Shown: positions 1 through 10,768 of the stretch, in pieces
Layout of the letters: the number at the start of each line of letters is the position of its first letter
Numbering within the stretch: the first letter of the stretch is position 1
Assembly: GCA_032718475.1 (NCBI GenBank)
Contig: JAUCBJ010003963.1
Location: 1 to 35,102, forward strand
Origin: Nemertoderma westbladi
Taxonomy: Eukaryota > Xenacoelomorpha > Nemertodermatida > Nemertodermatidae
Reading direction: 5' to 3'
DNA: 35,102 nucleotides
The notes under the pieces: model-generated
What the model saw: the letters and a program-made list of their open reading frames with translations, nothing else
Databases searched by the model: none
What the model was told of the DNA's origin: nothing
Made by a program: the position numbers and the translations under genes

Positions 1-14
1 ATTTTTGGCGCAAG

Positions 15-2240
15 TTGAGAAGGTGCTGTAACAAGAATAGAAATGGGCCTGATAGCCCAAATTTGGACCAGTTTGAGAAATATTTTCGTGACTTGTCTTG
101 TGGCGAAGGTTCTTTCGAAGATATGGGTGGCAGTAGTGCATCCACTTTTAATGTTGAACTTAGTAAGGAATGTTTTGAAGTACATTTAGGTATCCACTTT
201 GAGGTGGACGTAGTAGCTGCTGCAATTTTGGCTTTAAAAAGGGGCAAAGCCCCAGGACAGGACCTGCTTATTAATGAATTTTTCATCGAAGGTGCCACTG
301 AGTTGACGCCGATAATTACATGCAATTTTAATGCGATATTTTACAAAGGATATTTCCCACAGGCCTGGGCCATTGGATTGTTAATGCCCTTGTATAAATC
401 GGAAAGGCAGCGCTGCGGAAGCCTCTAACTATCGTGGTATTACATTGCTAAGCACATTGGGTAAATTATTAACTTCGTTAATTAATAGGCGTTTATATTG
501 GTGGGTAGATTGTTTTGGTGCTATAACGGAGGCCCAGGCGGGTTTCCGACCTGGATATTCTACTGTAGACCATATAATTACGTTAAATTCCTTAATCGAG
601 CGAGCATTTTTTTATATGGTAATAACTCAAAACGTAGACTATTTTGTGCTTTTATTGATTTTCAAAAGGCGTTCGACAAAGTAGATAGAACAGCTCTTTG
701 GACTAAATTAATAAATTTAGGTTTTTAACTGTCATCAAGAGTCTTTATAGTAATATTAGGTCTAAGGTAATTTATAATGATGAGATATCAGCCGAATTTT
801 CGTGCTTATTAGGTGTATTACAAGGTGAAAGCCTCTCCCCTTTACTTTTTGCACTGTTTATCAATGATCTGGAATCCGAATTGAGATTAGGTGGGGTTAA
901 TGGTATTAGTTTCGGTTATATTAAATTATTTTTGCTGTTATACGCAGATGTCATTGTACTAATATCTGATTCTCAAGTTGGATTACAAGCCTCTTTAGAT
1001 ATACTTCATTCGTACTGTAGCTACTGGCATATGGATGTAAACCTTGCTAAATCAGAAATTGTTGTTTTCAGAACCCTACCTAATAGTTGCAAATGGGTAT
1101 TTGAAGTACAGGTATTTAATACGTGTACTTAGGGTTAACATTTAGCTGTAGCGCCATGTTTAATGCTGCCCAGTCACTACTAGCCGACAAGGCAAACAAA
1201 GCTTTCCTCTCACTGCGTCGTTATTTTATGCATTTCCCTAATCTTCCTTATTCTACGTGTCGTTTTTTATTTGATGCTTTAATTAAACCCATCATTCGGT
1301 GCTGTACTGTGCTGAAGTGTGGGGGTCACCCCCCTGCAGTAGAAGTGGAACGCACTCCAACTAAAAGTTTTTGAAAATTTTTCTTGGTGTAAAAATGTCT
1401 ACTCCAAATTTTGCAGTTTACGGCGAGACCGGTTCGTTTCCATTATCTATTGACAGAAAATAAGAATGATAAAATATTGGTTAAAGTACTGAATATGAAT
1501 AGCGATAGATTACCCGAAAGTTGCATAGGCATACACTGTTTTGTACAATGACCTGTCAATCAACAACCTAAACTAGTTAAAAATTGGGTGTCATATATTC
1601 GTGATATGTTATATACACCACTGCTCATAACCATGTGTGGGATCAGCAATCAGTTGATGTGCCGGCAAGACATTTTATTTCGAAAATCAAATTGCGGCTA
1701 CGGGACCAATACAGTACAAACAATTGTGGTGGGGTGAAATTGGTAATAGCTCGAAGGGTAACCTTTATTTTGTTTCACATTTTGGTGCAATACCGTACCT
1801 TGCCTTGATACATTACGTAATCACATAATACTGCGCAAACGCATCTCACAGATTCGGTGTTCTTCATCTCATCAGTTAGAAATTGAGCATGGTCGTTCGT
1901 ACAAGATAGAACCATGGCCTACTATATTTATAAATATAGTAGGCCATGATAGAACGCTCTAACCGATTTTGTCAAATGTGCAATAACGATAGTATAGAAG
2001 ATGAGTTTCATTTCCTTTTAGAATGCAGTGCTTAGCTTAGCAGTTGCTTAGTGTTGAGAGTAAAATATCTTAGAAATTACTTCTCAAGGTACCCCACCAA
2101 ATTAAAATTATCCAAATTTTATGCATGTTTATATAAAGACTCTGCTAAAAAAAATGGTGAATCTAGGCTTATCTATAATTTATGCTTTTTTGAGAAGAAA
2201 AGCTTTTTTGCTCTGCTGGGCCATTCTGTTATATTATAAT
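15..2240 (+). mobile_element. Decayed LINE (non-LTR retrotransposon) reverse transcriptase region
   Basis: Conceptual translation in shifting frames gives successive non-LTR reverse transcriptase blocks: a GKAPGQD-like block near 240, an NYRGITLLS-like block near 430, AGFRPGYSTVDHI near 535, an FIDFQKAFDKVD catalytic block near 650, an LQGESLSPLLFALFINDL block near 820 and the active-site region near 940. Near 1960 a C-x2-C...EDEFHFLLEC block marks the usual C-terminal zinc-knuckle-like region of CR1/Jockey/L2-type ORF2 proteins. The copy is dead: there are many frame changes and stops, and the canonical YADD box reads YADV. The 5' part (endonuclease) is missing or outside the window. It sits in the WBP2 intron upstream of the exon at 2654. 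The clade is not resolved. Confidence 0.85.
1913..1947. repeat. Perfect palindromic mini-insertion with 8-bp flanking direct repeats
   Basis: A perfect palindrome is centred between 1930 and 1931 and runs from 1913 to 1948. It starts CATGGCCTACTATA and reads the same on the other strand. It is flanked by the direct repeat GATAGAAC at 1905-1912 and 1948-1955, the last base of the palindrome being shared with the right copy. It interrupts the LINE coding region, and the LINE reads on after it. An 8-bp target duplication plus inverted repeats is the signature of a hAT-type insertion, here reduced to almost nothing but the two ends. Confidence 0.7.
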
Positions 2241-2653
2241 CCGGTAATTGTATTTAATAATGAATAAATTCATATCTAGTCTAATTTAAGTACTGTATAC
2301 TGGAATTGTGCAATTTTAAGTAGACCCTTAATTGGGTACAGTTAATTAATTAATTATACTACTTAAGGTTAAGAGTACATATTAAAAAAAATATATTAAA
2401 TTATTTTAGTTTTATTCGCCAAAGTAAGAGGCCATCCATAAGTGACGTCACGCTGTGGGGGGGGGGGGGGGTGGGGGGGGTAGCGTATACCGCCTATACC
2501 ACCCCATCTACCACGTGGTAGTTTGTAACAAAGCGGGGTTGGGTGTACGCAACGCAATGCAATACCGTAATATAACGTTGACGTTTATCGATATCATTAC
2601 CTTAAAACGTCATCACATTTACTGACCATCCGGTACTGCTGCTGCTGTTACAG
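2241..2653. repeat. Gene-free intron stretch; possible MITE with G-run (about 2405-2640)
   Basis: AT-rich intron leads to GGCCATCCATAAGTGACGTC at 2431-2450, which is followed by a G-tract broken by one T (about 2457-2480). A partly matching inverted sequence (ACGTCATCACATTTACTGAC, about 2612-2631, then CATCC) lies just before the splice acceptor. Together these suggest the two ends of a short MITE inserted about 20 bp upstream of the acceptor of the next WBP2 exon. The inverted match is imperfect, so the element call is weak. The G-run and the TGACGTCA octamer at 2443-2450 are directly visible. Confidence 0.35.
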
Positions 2654-2878
2654 GTGATATTTTTAACGGATAGCAAATCGTCTGGGCCTCTGAAGACCTT
2701 CGCTTTTCCGTATTATAAGATGGCGGGAGTTGAAATCAACCAGCCAATATTCGGCTCCAGTAACATTACTGGTAAGGTCAGGAACGAGTTACCCAACGAA
2801 TGTTTCCTCGGGGAACTCAAGTTCACTATGGCCTTCCCTGAAGGTGGTGGCTGCGAATTTGGAACCAAAATGATGAAG
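2654..2878 (+). CDS. WBP2: WBP2-like exon encoding the second half of the GRAM domain
   Basis: This internal exon has 75 codons, phase 0 at both ends, with acceptor TTACAG before 2654 and donor AAG|GTAGGT at 2878/2879. It opens with VIFLTDSK and contains FAFPYYKMAGVEINQPIFG, then a GELKFTMAFPEGGGCEFGTKMM ending. This follows the order of vertebrate WBP2 (VIFLS..., a PFY motif, EIKQPVFG, then a KLTF...EFG block), which is the C-terminal half of the GRAM/PH-like domain. WBP2 is a WW-domain-binding transcriptional co-activator that partners YAP, WWOX and nuclear receptors. The next coding exon is at 30300, and its first residues continue the family alignment directly (A-x-RG after the GRAM end), so no exon appears lost between. 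Exons for the N-terminal half of the GRAM domain are upstream of the window. Paralogue WBP2NL cannot be excluded. Confidence 0.9.
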
Positions 2879-3019
2879 GTAGGTTGCTAAGTAACTAATA
2901 TCAACATGATGACGTGCAATTACATCATTTGTGGTGTGTTTGAATACCGATATATGGTTTTGTATATAGTTTACCTGGGAGAAATCCGTTATTTGAAGTG
3001 AAGGTAATAGTAAGGATAT

Positions 3020-3300
3020 CAAATGCACCATGATAAATAAATGCACAGAACAAATATACTATACTGTACTACTATAAAGTCTGGGTAAAAATTCTATAGA
3101 CTGTATAATGAAGCAGACAAAAGAATCGTACTCCATTATAAATAAATCGATAGTAACTGATTTACTGTTACCAGGGAGATCATTCCACATACGCACGCAC
3201 CGCACACTGAATAATTTGTCTCTGATTAGTCGTGCTTTACTTTTTTTTAGTTTATCATTAATGATATGAACTCTTGGTTATTTCCGAAGGAACAAATCAT
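3020..3300 (-). mobile_element. LINE 3'-end fragment
   Basis: On the - strand, translation from about 3250 downward gives KARLIRDKLFSVRCVRMWND followed by LPGNSK. This resembles the conserved tail found at the end of many LINE ORF2 proteins (an arginine-rich F-x-V-R followed by W-N-x-L-P). The frame decays into stops within about 100 codons. It lies between the WBP2 donor and the hAT-like element. The assignment rests on this one short motif. Confidence 0.4.
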
Positions 3301-4959
3301 CAGATAGGTGAACTGCATAGATGAGAATCGACACCATTACAAAAACGCCGCCTATGCCGATATGTGTGGTACTGCAGTTATTCCCTAACCTAATAAACGA
3401 TTCGTTGGTGCTAGTGATGCAACGGGATCGGGATCCACAATTTTCGGGATTCGGGATCGAGATTGCAACTGTCGGGATCCCGATTTTTGGGATCGGGATT
3501 TTTAATTTTACTGATCCAAAACTTAAAATACCTATCTGCCCTGCCATCTTTATAGGACCAAAATAAACTTTCGAAAAATCTCACATACTCTAGATATGTA
3601 AAAATGTCCAATGACTTTTTTTTTCAAATGGTTTACAAACGTAGTTTATTCCCACGTACGTGAGGTTTCATTTCACATACATTTTTAATATAATTTCTGA
3701 AACATTTTTTAATATATCTACAGCGTCTGTCTGAATTGCTGTCGCATAAAACTGTATCATATTCAATAAAAAGCAACAAGTGTTTCTATTATTTATAATA
3801 TATATATATATTCATGTAAATATTTAATGAATTCAGATATAAAATTCAGAAATCAGTTATAAATCATGTAAATCAATATATCCGTCATCAATCAGTAGGG
3901 ATGTGAGTTTTCCGGAATTATATTTTTTCAAGGAAATTCTGGCTACGTGCCACAATGCGGCTATTATAGTCGAGTCAATCTAGCAAAAAACCCATAAGTA
4001 TTTCGCAATCAATCCGAACCACATATTTTGGATTCTATATTACCTTATTAATGACTAAAAAAGTCTATAAAATTTTATTTTGCGGATCATATGTTTATTC
4101 ATGGAAATTCTGCGTAAATTTGCATTTAAGAGAAGTCAAACAAAAGGAACAGTAAGGAAGAGAAAGTAGCAAATTGGTGATGTTCCAGAATAATTTAATT
4201 AATTTCACAATAAGCTGTGATTCAATGTGAAATTAGTAATATTTACACTGGCGTGTTACACATTAATTGCATATCTCGGTAACTAGAAGTCGCATCAAAT
4301 TATTTAATATATCAAAAACTTCACGTTATATTAAGGAAACCGTTGTAAAAAAAATCATACAATTCCACTGCAAGGAAATTTCATAATTTCCATTAAAATG
4401 TTGGTGGAGATTTTTCACATAATTCAATTGTGATTACTCTATTGATTTTAGGTGTAATTTATTTATTTGTTTTAGTTTGAAAACCACAATAGTTTATCAT
4501 ATAACGAATAATTTTTTTGAGGATAAGGGTTCTTGAGGTCGATAAATCCGATGGGCGAGGTTACACATCCACCCGTTTAGTAGAGAAGCTGTGTAAATAA
4601 GATCCTTATATTGTACCAGCAAAATTGGTATTAAAAATGGTTAAATAATTAGACAAATTTCCGTTGCTCTGGAAACTAAATTGGTAACTATATAGAAGTG
4701 CATACTTCAGTCAATCGATAGTCATTAGAGTAAAGTTTGTCTGTACCAAATTTGGAGAAAATCTCACCAATAGACCCCTTGTTGCTATGTAAAATCCATG
4801 TTGCTAAGGAAAGAAACAGGAAATTGAAGGTGATCCGCATAATATATTTTTATAGACTTTTTTGGGGGTATTAACAAGGTAATGTAGAATAAAAAAAATT
4901 TGGTTTGAATGAATTGCGAATTTGTTATGGGTTGACCCCCTTTTTCGGCTAGATTGACT

Positions 4960-5046
4960 CGCCTACTAGTGAGTGGCCACTGAAAATTGCTGGTACCGGC
5001 AGGCTACTAGCTGTTGGTCGCGGCTCGTAGCTACCGGCTATTTGAA
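4960..5046. repeat. Degenerate TAGCTACTGG-type repeats (left group)
   Basis: Several short imperfect copies of a CTACTAGC / GTAGCTACCGG word are clustered here, inside the hAT-like element and left of the nested transposon. A related group lies at 7430-7620. They resemble subterminal repeats of DNA transposons, though this is only inference. Confidence 0.35.
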
Positions 5047-5373
5047 ACACTCATCCCTGTTTACATAAAACACACAGCTATCTGAAATGGTTCCCTCGGT
5101 CCTCGCCTTTTAATATCTTGTTTTTGTATCTTTCAGTTAATTTCTACTCTTTAATTTTTTTATTGTGGATGGAACCCACACCCAGTTGTTCTAGAACAAA
5201 ATATATCCAGTTTCTAGAACAAATTTTTTTTAATAAAAAATAAACAGATAAAATGTTGTAGAACATTTAAAGCTAATAAATTAATATAGTTTGCTATTGC
5301 TAGTAATAATTAAAAAGTGAATATTATTTATTAAAATTTTGTATCACACACTACAGTACACTATAAAATATAT

Positions 5374-7418
5374 CGACGGCTTATATTCAAAATGTCCCAA
5401 ATGCCAAATTATACTTTCTTCAGAAAATGATTTTTTAATATTCTAATTCTCCTTATTGACCAATGATGTTGGTTGTTCGGTAAGCGTCTCATTGAAACGA
5501 TGCTGCCTGTATACACTAATGATTTAAACATCACCCCTTACGCTATTCAAATATTTGGCATTTGGGATTTTTTGAAAAAATCGTTTGTCATATGTATTTG
5601 GTTTATGTGATATTGTTTCAAAACATCCCAAGTGTTTATTAGTGTATTGTATTAATAACCATAATGGCAAAAAGTTACCAACAAACTGTGCCATACACAA
5701 AAGAAAACCGAAAGTATGGACCAAAATCAGTTCAACCTCCCTCAACCTTCAACTTCAGTTCTCAATCAAGCTCATCTTCGTCCTCAACTACCGCTACATC
5801 ATCTTCATCAGTCTCGTTCAGCTCATCGGGAACTGTCTCATCTGGCAACATTGCCTCGTATTCACTCCTAAACTCCGGTGGGATTACCTTGTTCTTACAC
5901 AAAGACATGAGATCATTGAACTTCGCAGTACTTATTGGAAGTTGATTGGGGTATGCGCAAGGTGGAAGATCGTACCTGTGCGGATGCCTTCCGCGGTATC
6001 GACGGGGTAGAACAATCTCGTAGACTGGTGCTGATAGTTCAAGTGTCGTCGTATAGTGCATCTCTACTGTTGACCGGTTTCCTGTAGCTGTCTTATGGAA
6101 CATTAGAACTCTAATTTTAGACCACTTCACTTTTCTCCCTTCGTTATTCCTTATTCTTTTGTTTAGAAAATCCTCCTGGATGAGTTTCCAGTCAAGAAAG
6201 TCCGCTGATTTCATCGGAATGACAGTGTATGGTTCATCAAACACTTTAGCATGCCGTATCACAGTGTTCCACTCCGATGGTGCCCAGACTTCCTTATTCT
6301 TTAAGTGAATTTCTATTCGAGCATGGATCGAATCCACTGGCATATTGGTATGGCCTGGAAGTAGGAATATCAGCCTGATGCGAGAAACGTTCGGAAGACG
6401 GATTAGTACTTGATTTATGGTGGCGATTATAATTCGATTCTTATTCTGTCCACTGGTGCTGTCACAGAAAAGGTCTATTTTTTTCACATTAGGGCACCTG
6501 ACATTCAGATCAATAAGACTCTTATGGAGCACAGAAGCCACCTCAATAGATCCCCGCTTCGCCGTGTTCTCTCCCCAGATATAGCAATATCCCTTTTTAG
6601 TTCCACTCTCAAAAACAGACTCATTATAGAAAGCAAACCGGCGGGAATCTCCGATAAGCATCGAGTTAGCGTGTGGTGTGTTAAGAACTTTCTGCAGATC
6701 ATAGCTCAAACACCGGTACTCATCTGTCTCACGTTCTTGGGCTCGTTTAAACACCTGGGCAATGTTTTTTGGCGGCTCTTATTCGAGCATTTGGAGGTCC
6801 CACCGTAGCATCAATGTCCCCATTAAAGGTCGATTCCTCGTCAGTACTAAACCTAAACTCTTCTTCCATTGGCCCACTCCCTCCGTCACTATCCTCGGCC
6901 ACAATAAAACCTCCGAACGACATTGTATTAGCTGATTCGTATTATCGTATAAGACTGGAAGACAGGTTGACTCGCGTATAGTAAGTTGTAACCAGTATTA
7001 TACCGGTACGACTACCGTATAATGAAATTATTGTACAGCCAGCATGTAATCTGAACTGCAGTATTGAATATTAAATTTCCCGCCAAATTATCTACTTAAA
7101 AGCTTGCGGAGCCGGTACACTATTACTACTAGAGCTGCTCGTTACAATTGGGATATTTAGATACATACATTTCTGAAATTATACATCGATAAAGTGAGAA
7201 CTTGGGAGGTTTCAGGGGAATTTGGGATATTTTGAAAAAACCGATTTTCGAAATTTGGCATTTGGGATATTATGTTTTTTGATATAACTTCTAAAATAAT
7301 TGGAATATTGCAAAACCGCTTTGAGTGACTACCTCACCATGATGAGTAGATTGTCATTCACTCATAAAATCATTTTCGACCAATTTGGCATTTGGGACAT
7401 TTCGAAAATAAGCCGTCG
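5374..7418 (-). mobile_element. Nested TIR DNA transposon with 4-bp ATAT target duplication
   Basis: Terminal inverted repeats of 37 bp occupy 5374-5410 and 7382-7418. They begin CGACGGCTTAT and continue to a TGTCCCAAATGCCAAATT block, with two mismatches. The flanks are ATAT at 5370-5373 and 7419-7422; a 4-bp duplication is likely, but the palindromic word leaves the edge ambiguous. The word TTTGGCATTTGGGA recurs inside both ends (near 5551 and 7254), as expected for subterminal transposase-binding sites. The element carries one transposase fragment on the - strand. It was inserted into the hAT-like element, so it is the younger of the two. The superfamily is not certain; 4-bp duplications occur in Sola-type elements. 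Confidence 0.75.
5762..6754 (-). pseudogene. DDE-type transposase, C-terminal part (DUF7869-like)
   Basis: This is an open frame of about 330 codons with no ATG at its start. It opens a few codons upstream of a GTG at 6754, after an in-frame stop near 6780. Visible blocks are GYCYIWGENTAKRGSIEVAS, then IDLFCDSTSGQNKN, then LIFLLPGHTNMPVDSIHARI with the following E. This D...GQN(K/R)N...PGH...D-(S)-x-H...E order is seen in a large group of animal transposon proteins, often labelled DUF7869, and suggests an RNase-H-fold catalytic core. The tail is acidic (EDDVAVVEDEDELD). An acidic N-terminal piece beginning MSFGGF (from about 6924) runs towards it but ends in another frame, so an intron or a frameshift separates the two. 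The N-terminal domain is otherwise absent and the copy is probably inactive. The family name is from memory. Confidence 0.65.
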
Positions 7419-7429
7419 ATATAGCGTGG

Positions 7430-7625
7430 CACGTAGCGTGCAGCCACGGCGCTCTAACTTGGTTGAAGGCTATTTTCCTCGCGCAAATAGCTAGTAGCTT
7501 CGCGGCCAGTAGCTACTGGTTTTGCGGCAAGTAGCTACTGGCCGCAACCTAGTGGTCGCGGCTATTAGCTATTGGTGACGACCCAGTAGCTAATAGCTCG
7601 AAGCATCTAGCTATATTGCATCATG
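7430..7625. repeat. Imperfect AGTAGCTACTGG repeat cluster (right group)
   Basis: At least five imperfect copies of a 12-20 bp word built on TAGCTACTGG with GCGGC/CGCGGC spacers lie just right of the nested transposon, inside the hAT-like element. They are palindromic at their core (TAGCTA). Together with the cluster at 4960-5046 they bracket the nested element. Confidence 0.45.
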
Positions 7626-8174
7626 GAAACCGGGCTTAAGCAGGAATCACTTGTTTCTAGTGTTTACTAGTTGTGTTTTCAGAATGTGTAGGACTATAAA
7701 CTGGTAAAATAGCAGGAGGTATTAAATTGTGAAAGATTTAAAATTGAAAATGTATTAATTTCCGAAATAGCGTTCATTATAAAACATCTAGTTAATAATG
7801 AAATTGACAAAACACAAAGTCAATCTTTTTTTTAGTTCAAGTCTTATTATTACTATTTTATGTAATTAATATGAGGATATTTTTGCAAATATTTAATATT
7901 AAAAGTAAACTTTATATAGTAAATTAATAAAATAGAAATTTTCGGAAAAATGTCTAGGAGATATCCTCACATTTCCTGACTCAAATCAACCATCTTATAC
8001 AATAACCCAATGAAAATCCACCAAATTGTTTGTTTTTGTTATTGACAAAAATTGTACATTTTTATACAAAATTTACAAATTTTAAGCTGCAGCGCATTTA
8101 AATTCAGTTTTAGAAAAACCCGATATTTTTCCATCGGGATCGGGATTTTCCATCGGGATCCCGTTGCAACACTA

Positions 8175-9328
8175 GTTGGTACCATTTGAAAGCTGACCGT
8201 GCAAGGATTCCGAATATAACTCAGAATTATGGGTGTTCAAAAGTTGCATGTGTTTGCTTCCCTAGCAGACCATTTATTTATATTAAATAAATACACCATA
8301 TTATTATGGAACATTTTGTTTTTGTATGAAAAGCTACTCAGTTATATTATCGGTTTGTTATTATTAAATCGAATAAATAACGTTAAGGTGAAATTATCTC
8401 TATTTTATTTAAATTACTTGAACTAAATATCAAAGAAACACTTTGTATCCTTTCCCTTAAATACAGTAACCAAACCACACAACTTACATTAATCACCAAC
8501 ATTGTTCGACTCATTTTGTACCATAAATCCCGTTTAATGTCCATTGCTGGCAGCTTTTGTTTAATGTTTTAAACTCTACTAACCAGCAAAACCGTGTAAC
8601 ATATGTGTTCACTTTCGTTTATTGTTTTGGTTCCCCCCAACCCGCCTCTTAACCAGCTCGAAACTTACCTGCCTAAAAACTACTATATAATCCGGGGAAG
8701 TTATAAGTGACATCGGTATAGTATCCTCTTATATAATTTAATCCTTTATTTTCTACATAAAATAATTACGAAATCTATAAAATAGTCCTTAAACGTCTAA
8801 ATCGGTGTAACAATATGCGACTCATATTATATATATTCATTAAAAATTATAATATTATACACTGTCAACACAGTAATGAAACACATTGTACATACTATAC
8901 ACAACCTACCTGAGTCGAACTCGAAATAGTATATAGTTAGTTTGGTAGTACCGGTATTCAATTCAATAGTCATATCATACTCATATGAGAAAAAAATTGC
9001 AAAGCAAAGTACGACAGAAATTATAAGATTAGTAATAATTGGGAACATCACTGTTTATGCGTCCTATACAGCTATATTGAACATATTACAAAAGTAACAG
9101 AGTTGCAACCAAATTCCACTCGAATTCATTTGTGACCTCAAAACAATAATCCGGTGATGTGCATATTAGTTAGTATAGCCCGCAAGCTATTAATCCAAAC
9201 AATAGTACAAATATAAACGTTAATTTATTATAATATGGCAAAATAGCTAGAAGTTATACAATATATATAAATGCCATATGTATGTATATTGCATAGGATC
9301 GACAACCCACGGTTAACATTTCGAGGTT
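8175..9328. other. Gene-free AT-rich intron sequence
   Basis: No coding, RNA or transposon structure is recognised here beyond the hAT target duplication copy at 8175-8182. On the - strand the segment just below 9329 is the probable 3' UTR of the MAD2L1 gene. An AATAAA on that strand near 9226-9231 is a plausible polyadenylation signal about 100 bp past the stop. Confidence 0.5.
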
Positions 9329-9940
9329 TCAGTTAGGTTTCTTGTATGTCACCATTGTGTCAACCTTGTGTATTTGAGTGCTGAAACTTTTGAGCTTGAC
9401 GTCTTCTCCATTAATAACGAGACAAGGACCGGATTCCGTGAAAGTGTCGGGTTCTTGTAGATCCTTCGCGGCGTACATTAGTATATCGAACGTACAAGGA
9501 ACATTGAGTGTGGGAAGGAAGGTAACACAAGCTACTATCTGTCGTATGACGTCACGGACTCCACTCTGTACTTTCTTGGCGTCGTATTCAACGGAAGATG
9601 AATCGTCTACTGATTCATCGCATTGCAGCTCGAATTGCCAACGTTCTAGAATATCTGAGGACGCTGTGTCCTTGACGACCATAACAACTCGCCGTAACGA
9701 CTTCAACATCAGCCACTCTTTGATGTGGTCCAGGACCAATGTCAGATACTCGTTGACTTTATCGTCCGCCATTACCAGCATAAGTAGACCGTGGTAATAG
9801 TCGCGTTTAAACATATCGGCTGGGTAAACACCCCGCTGGTATAGAATGCTGTTTATACCGAAACCAAGAAATTCGGTAACCATTTGACAGGAACCCTTTA
9901 GAGTGATGGTTTGCTTCGTCGCGGCAGTAGTAGAAGACAT
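9329..9940 (-). CDS. MAD2L1: MAD2L1-like spindle assembly checkpoint protein, single exon
   Basis: This intact 203-codon ORF runs from an ATG at 9940 to a TGA at 9329-9331; human MAD2 is 205 residues. It is one HORMA domain from end to end: ITLKGSCQMVTEFLGFGINS then ILYQRGVYP (about residues 12-40), ILERWQFELQCD (about 96-108), and a C-terminal safety-belt region ending STQIHKVDTMVTYK. MAD2 switches between open and closed forms, binding MAD1 at unattached kinetochores and CDC20 to inhibit the anaphase-promoting complex. No intron interrupts it, although MAD2L1 has several introns in vertebrates. It lies antisense inside a WBP2 intron. An intronless, undamaged copy is either a functional retrogene or the only MAD2L1 of a lineage that lost its introns. 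I see no poly(A) tract or clear target duplication to decide. Confidence 0.92.
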   Translation of the reverse strand: MSSTTAATKQTITLKGSCQMVTEFLGFGINSILYQRGVYPADMFKRDYYHGLLMLVMADDKVNEYLTLVLDHIKEWLMLKSLRRVVMVVKDTASSDILERWQFELQCDESVDDSSSVEYDAKKVQSGVRDVIRQIVACVTFLPTLNVPCTFDILMYAAKDLQEPDTFTESGPCLVINGEDVKLKSFSTQIHKVDTMVTYKKPN

Positions 9941-10462
9941 TATTCAGTAGGCCTATTCCCTTATTGAACGAATAGTCAACTACGGATGGATAGACAATTG
10001 TGTACTGGTGTACTGATGACTGTGAGACTGAATAACCGGTTAGGAGGTCTGGGTACAACAGGGGTATAGCATGGCCTGGCAGCCTGGGTATAGACTCGGT
10101 TGTCAGGTATTGTGTGCAGGCATACAATACAGTACAGCAGTATGCAGTACCGGTACGCTGTACATGCAGTACCGGTACCGGTACGGAAGAGTGAAAAGGT
10201 GACTTCAACCCCCTGCTTTGTACCATCTGACCATGTACAGATTTACTGGTACCGTCTGACCGCAGCCATCATAGCCAGTGGAAATTCAAATGAAAGAAGT
10301 AGAAATAATACATAAAAGCGTGGTAGATTACTCATGTCCTATATTTGCAGTCCGTGATTTTAGCGGTAAATTCAAATCTGTCGCTGTCGTGCCATTGAAC
10401 TATGAATGTAATAACGGTCGGTTACTGGCTTATTGTTTATGTTTATATCCCTACCACCGCTT

Positions 10463-10479
10463 TGACGTCATTGACGTCA
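10463..10479. promoter_or_regulatory. Tandem CRE-type octamers (TGACGTCA x2)
   Basis: Two perfect TGACGTCA palindromes occupy 10463-10470 and 10472-10479. This octamer is the full consensus for CREB/ATF bZIP factors. The pair is about 520 bp upstream of the MAD2L1 start codon on that gene's strand. Regulatory use is inference from consensus and position. Confidence 0.4.
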
Positions 10480-10694
10480 TTAAACCGACGTAATTTTTAA
10501 TTTATTAGGTAGGCCTATATATTGGTAATTGGGTTGTAGAGTAGTTAATTTAAAAGGCCTATGTTGATTCTGATATTTTGATTATTTTTAGTTTGTTTGT
10601 CAGGCCGTTGACCTCTGGTAACTAAAATATTACGTTTATCTTTATATGCAAGGCATATAAAGTCTTATTCTGTATATCAAATTCTATATTTTTC

Positions 10695-10746
10695 AAACGG
10701 GCGGGATGGGGACTTTCCATTGGGGGGATCGCTCCATTTGCAACAC
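10695..10746. mobile_element. Isolated hAT-like right end
   Basis: A GGGCGGGATGGGGACTTTCC stretch is followed by GGGGGGATCGCTCCATTTGC and then AACACTAA. This mirrors the right terminus of the hAT-like element at 8142-8174 (G-rich run, then GCAACACTAG). No matching left end was found nearby, so it is probably a truncated relic. Confidence 0.4.
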
Positions 10747-10768
10747 TAATACAATAAATACATCACCC

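Larger units (their letters stand above)
3412..8174. mobile_element. hAT-like non-autonomous DNA transposon with 8-bp target duplication
   Basis: The left end TAGTGATGCAACGGGATC (3412) and the right end, reading TAGTGTTGCAACGGGATC on the other strand (ending at 8174), form terminal inverted repeats. Both are followed by G-rich CGGGATCGGGAT-type subterminal sequence. The flanks are GTTGGTGC (3404-3411) and GTTGGTAC (8175-8182), an 8-bp target duplication with one mismatch. A TAGTG-type terminus with an 8-bp duplication is typical of hAT elements. I see no hAT transposase inside. The only coding remnant belongs to a different transposon nested at 5374-7418. The remaining interior (3560-5370 and 7425-8120) is AT-rich with no gene. 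Confidence 0.8.
9941..10768. other. Gene-free stretch upstream of MAD2L1 (probable promoter side)
   Basis: No supported gene is present. The - strand upstream region of MAD2L1 has short TACCGGTAC-rich repeats around 10147-10185 and two TGACGTCA octamers at 10463-10479. Near 10700-10745 a sequence ending TTTGCAACACTAA resembles a hAT right end. Confidence 0.45.

Noticed and set aside
2654-2890. Separate 78-aa gene
   Set aside because: The frame starts without an ATG right after a splice acceptor, and a donor precedes its stop; it is an internal WBP2 exon.
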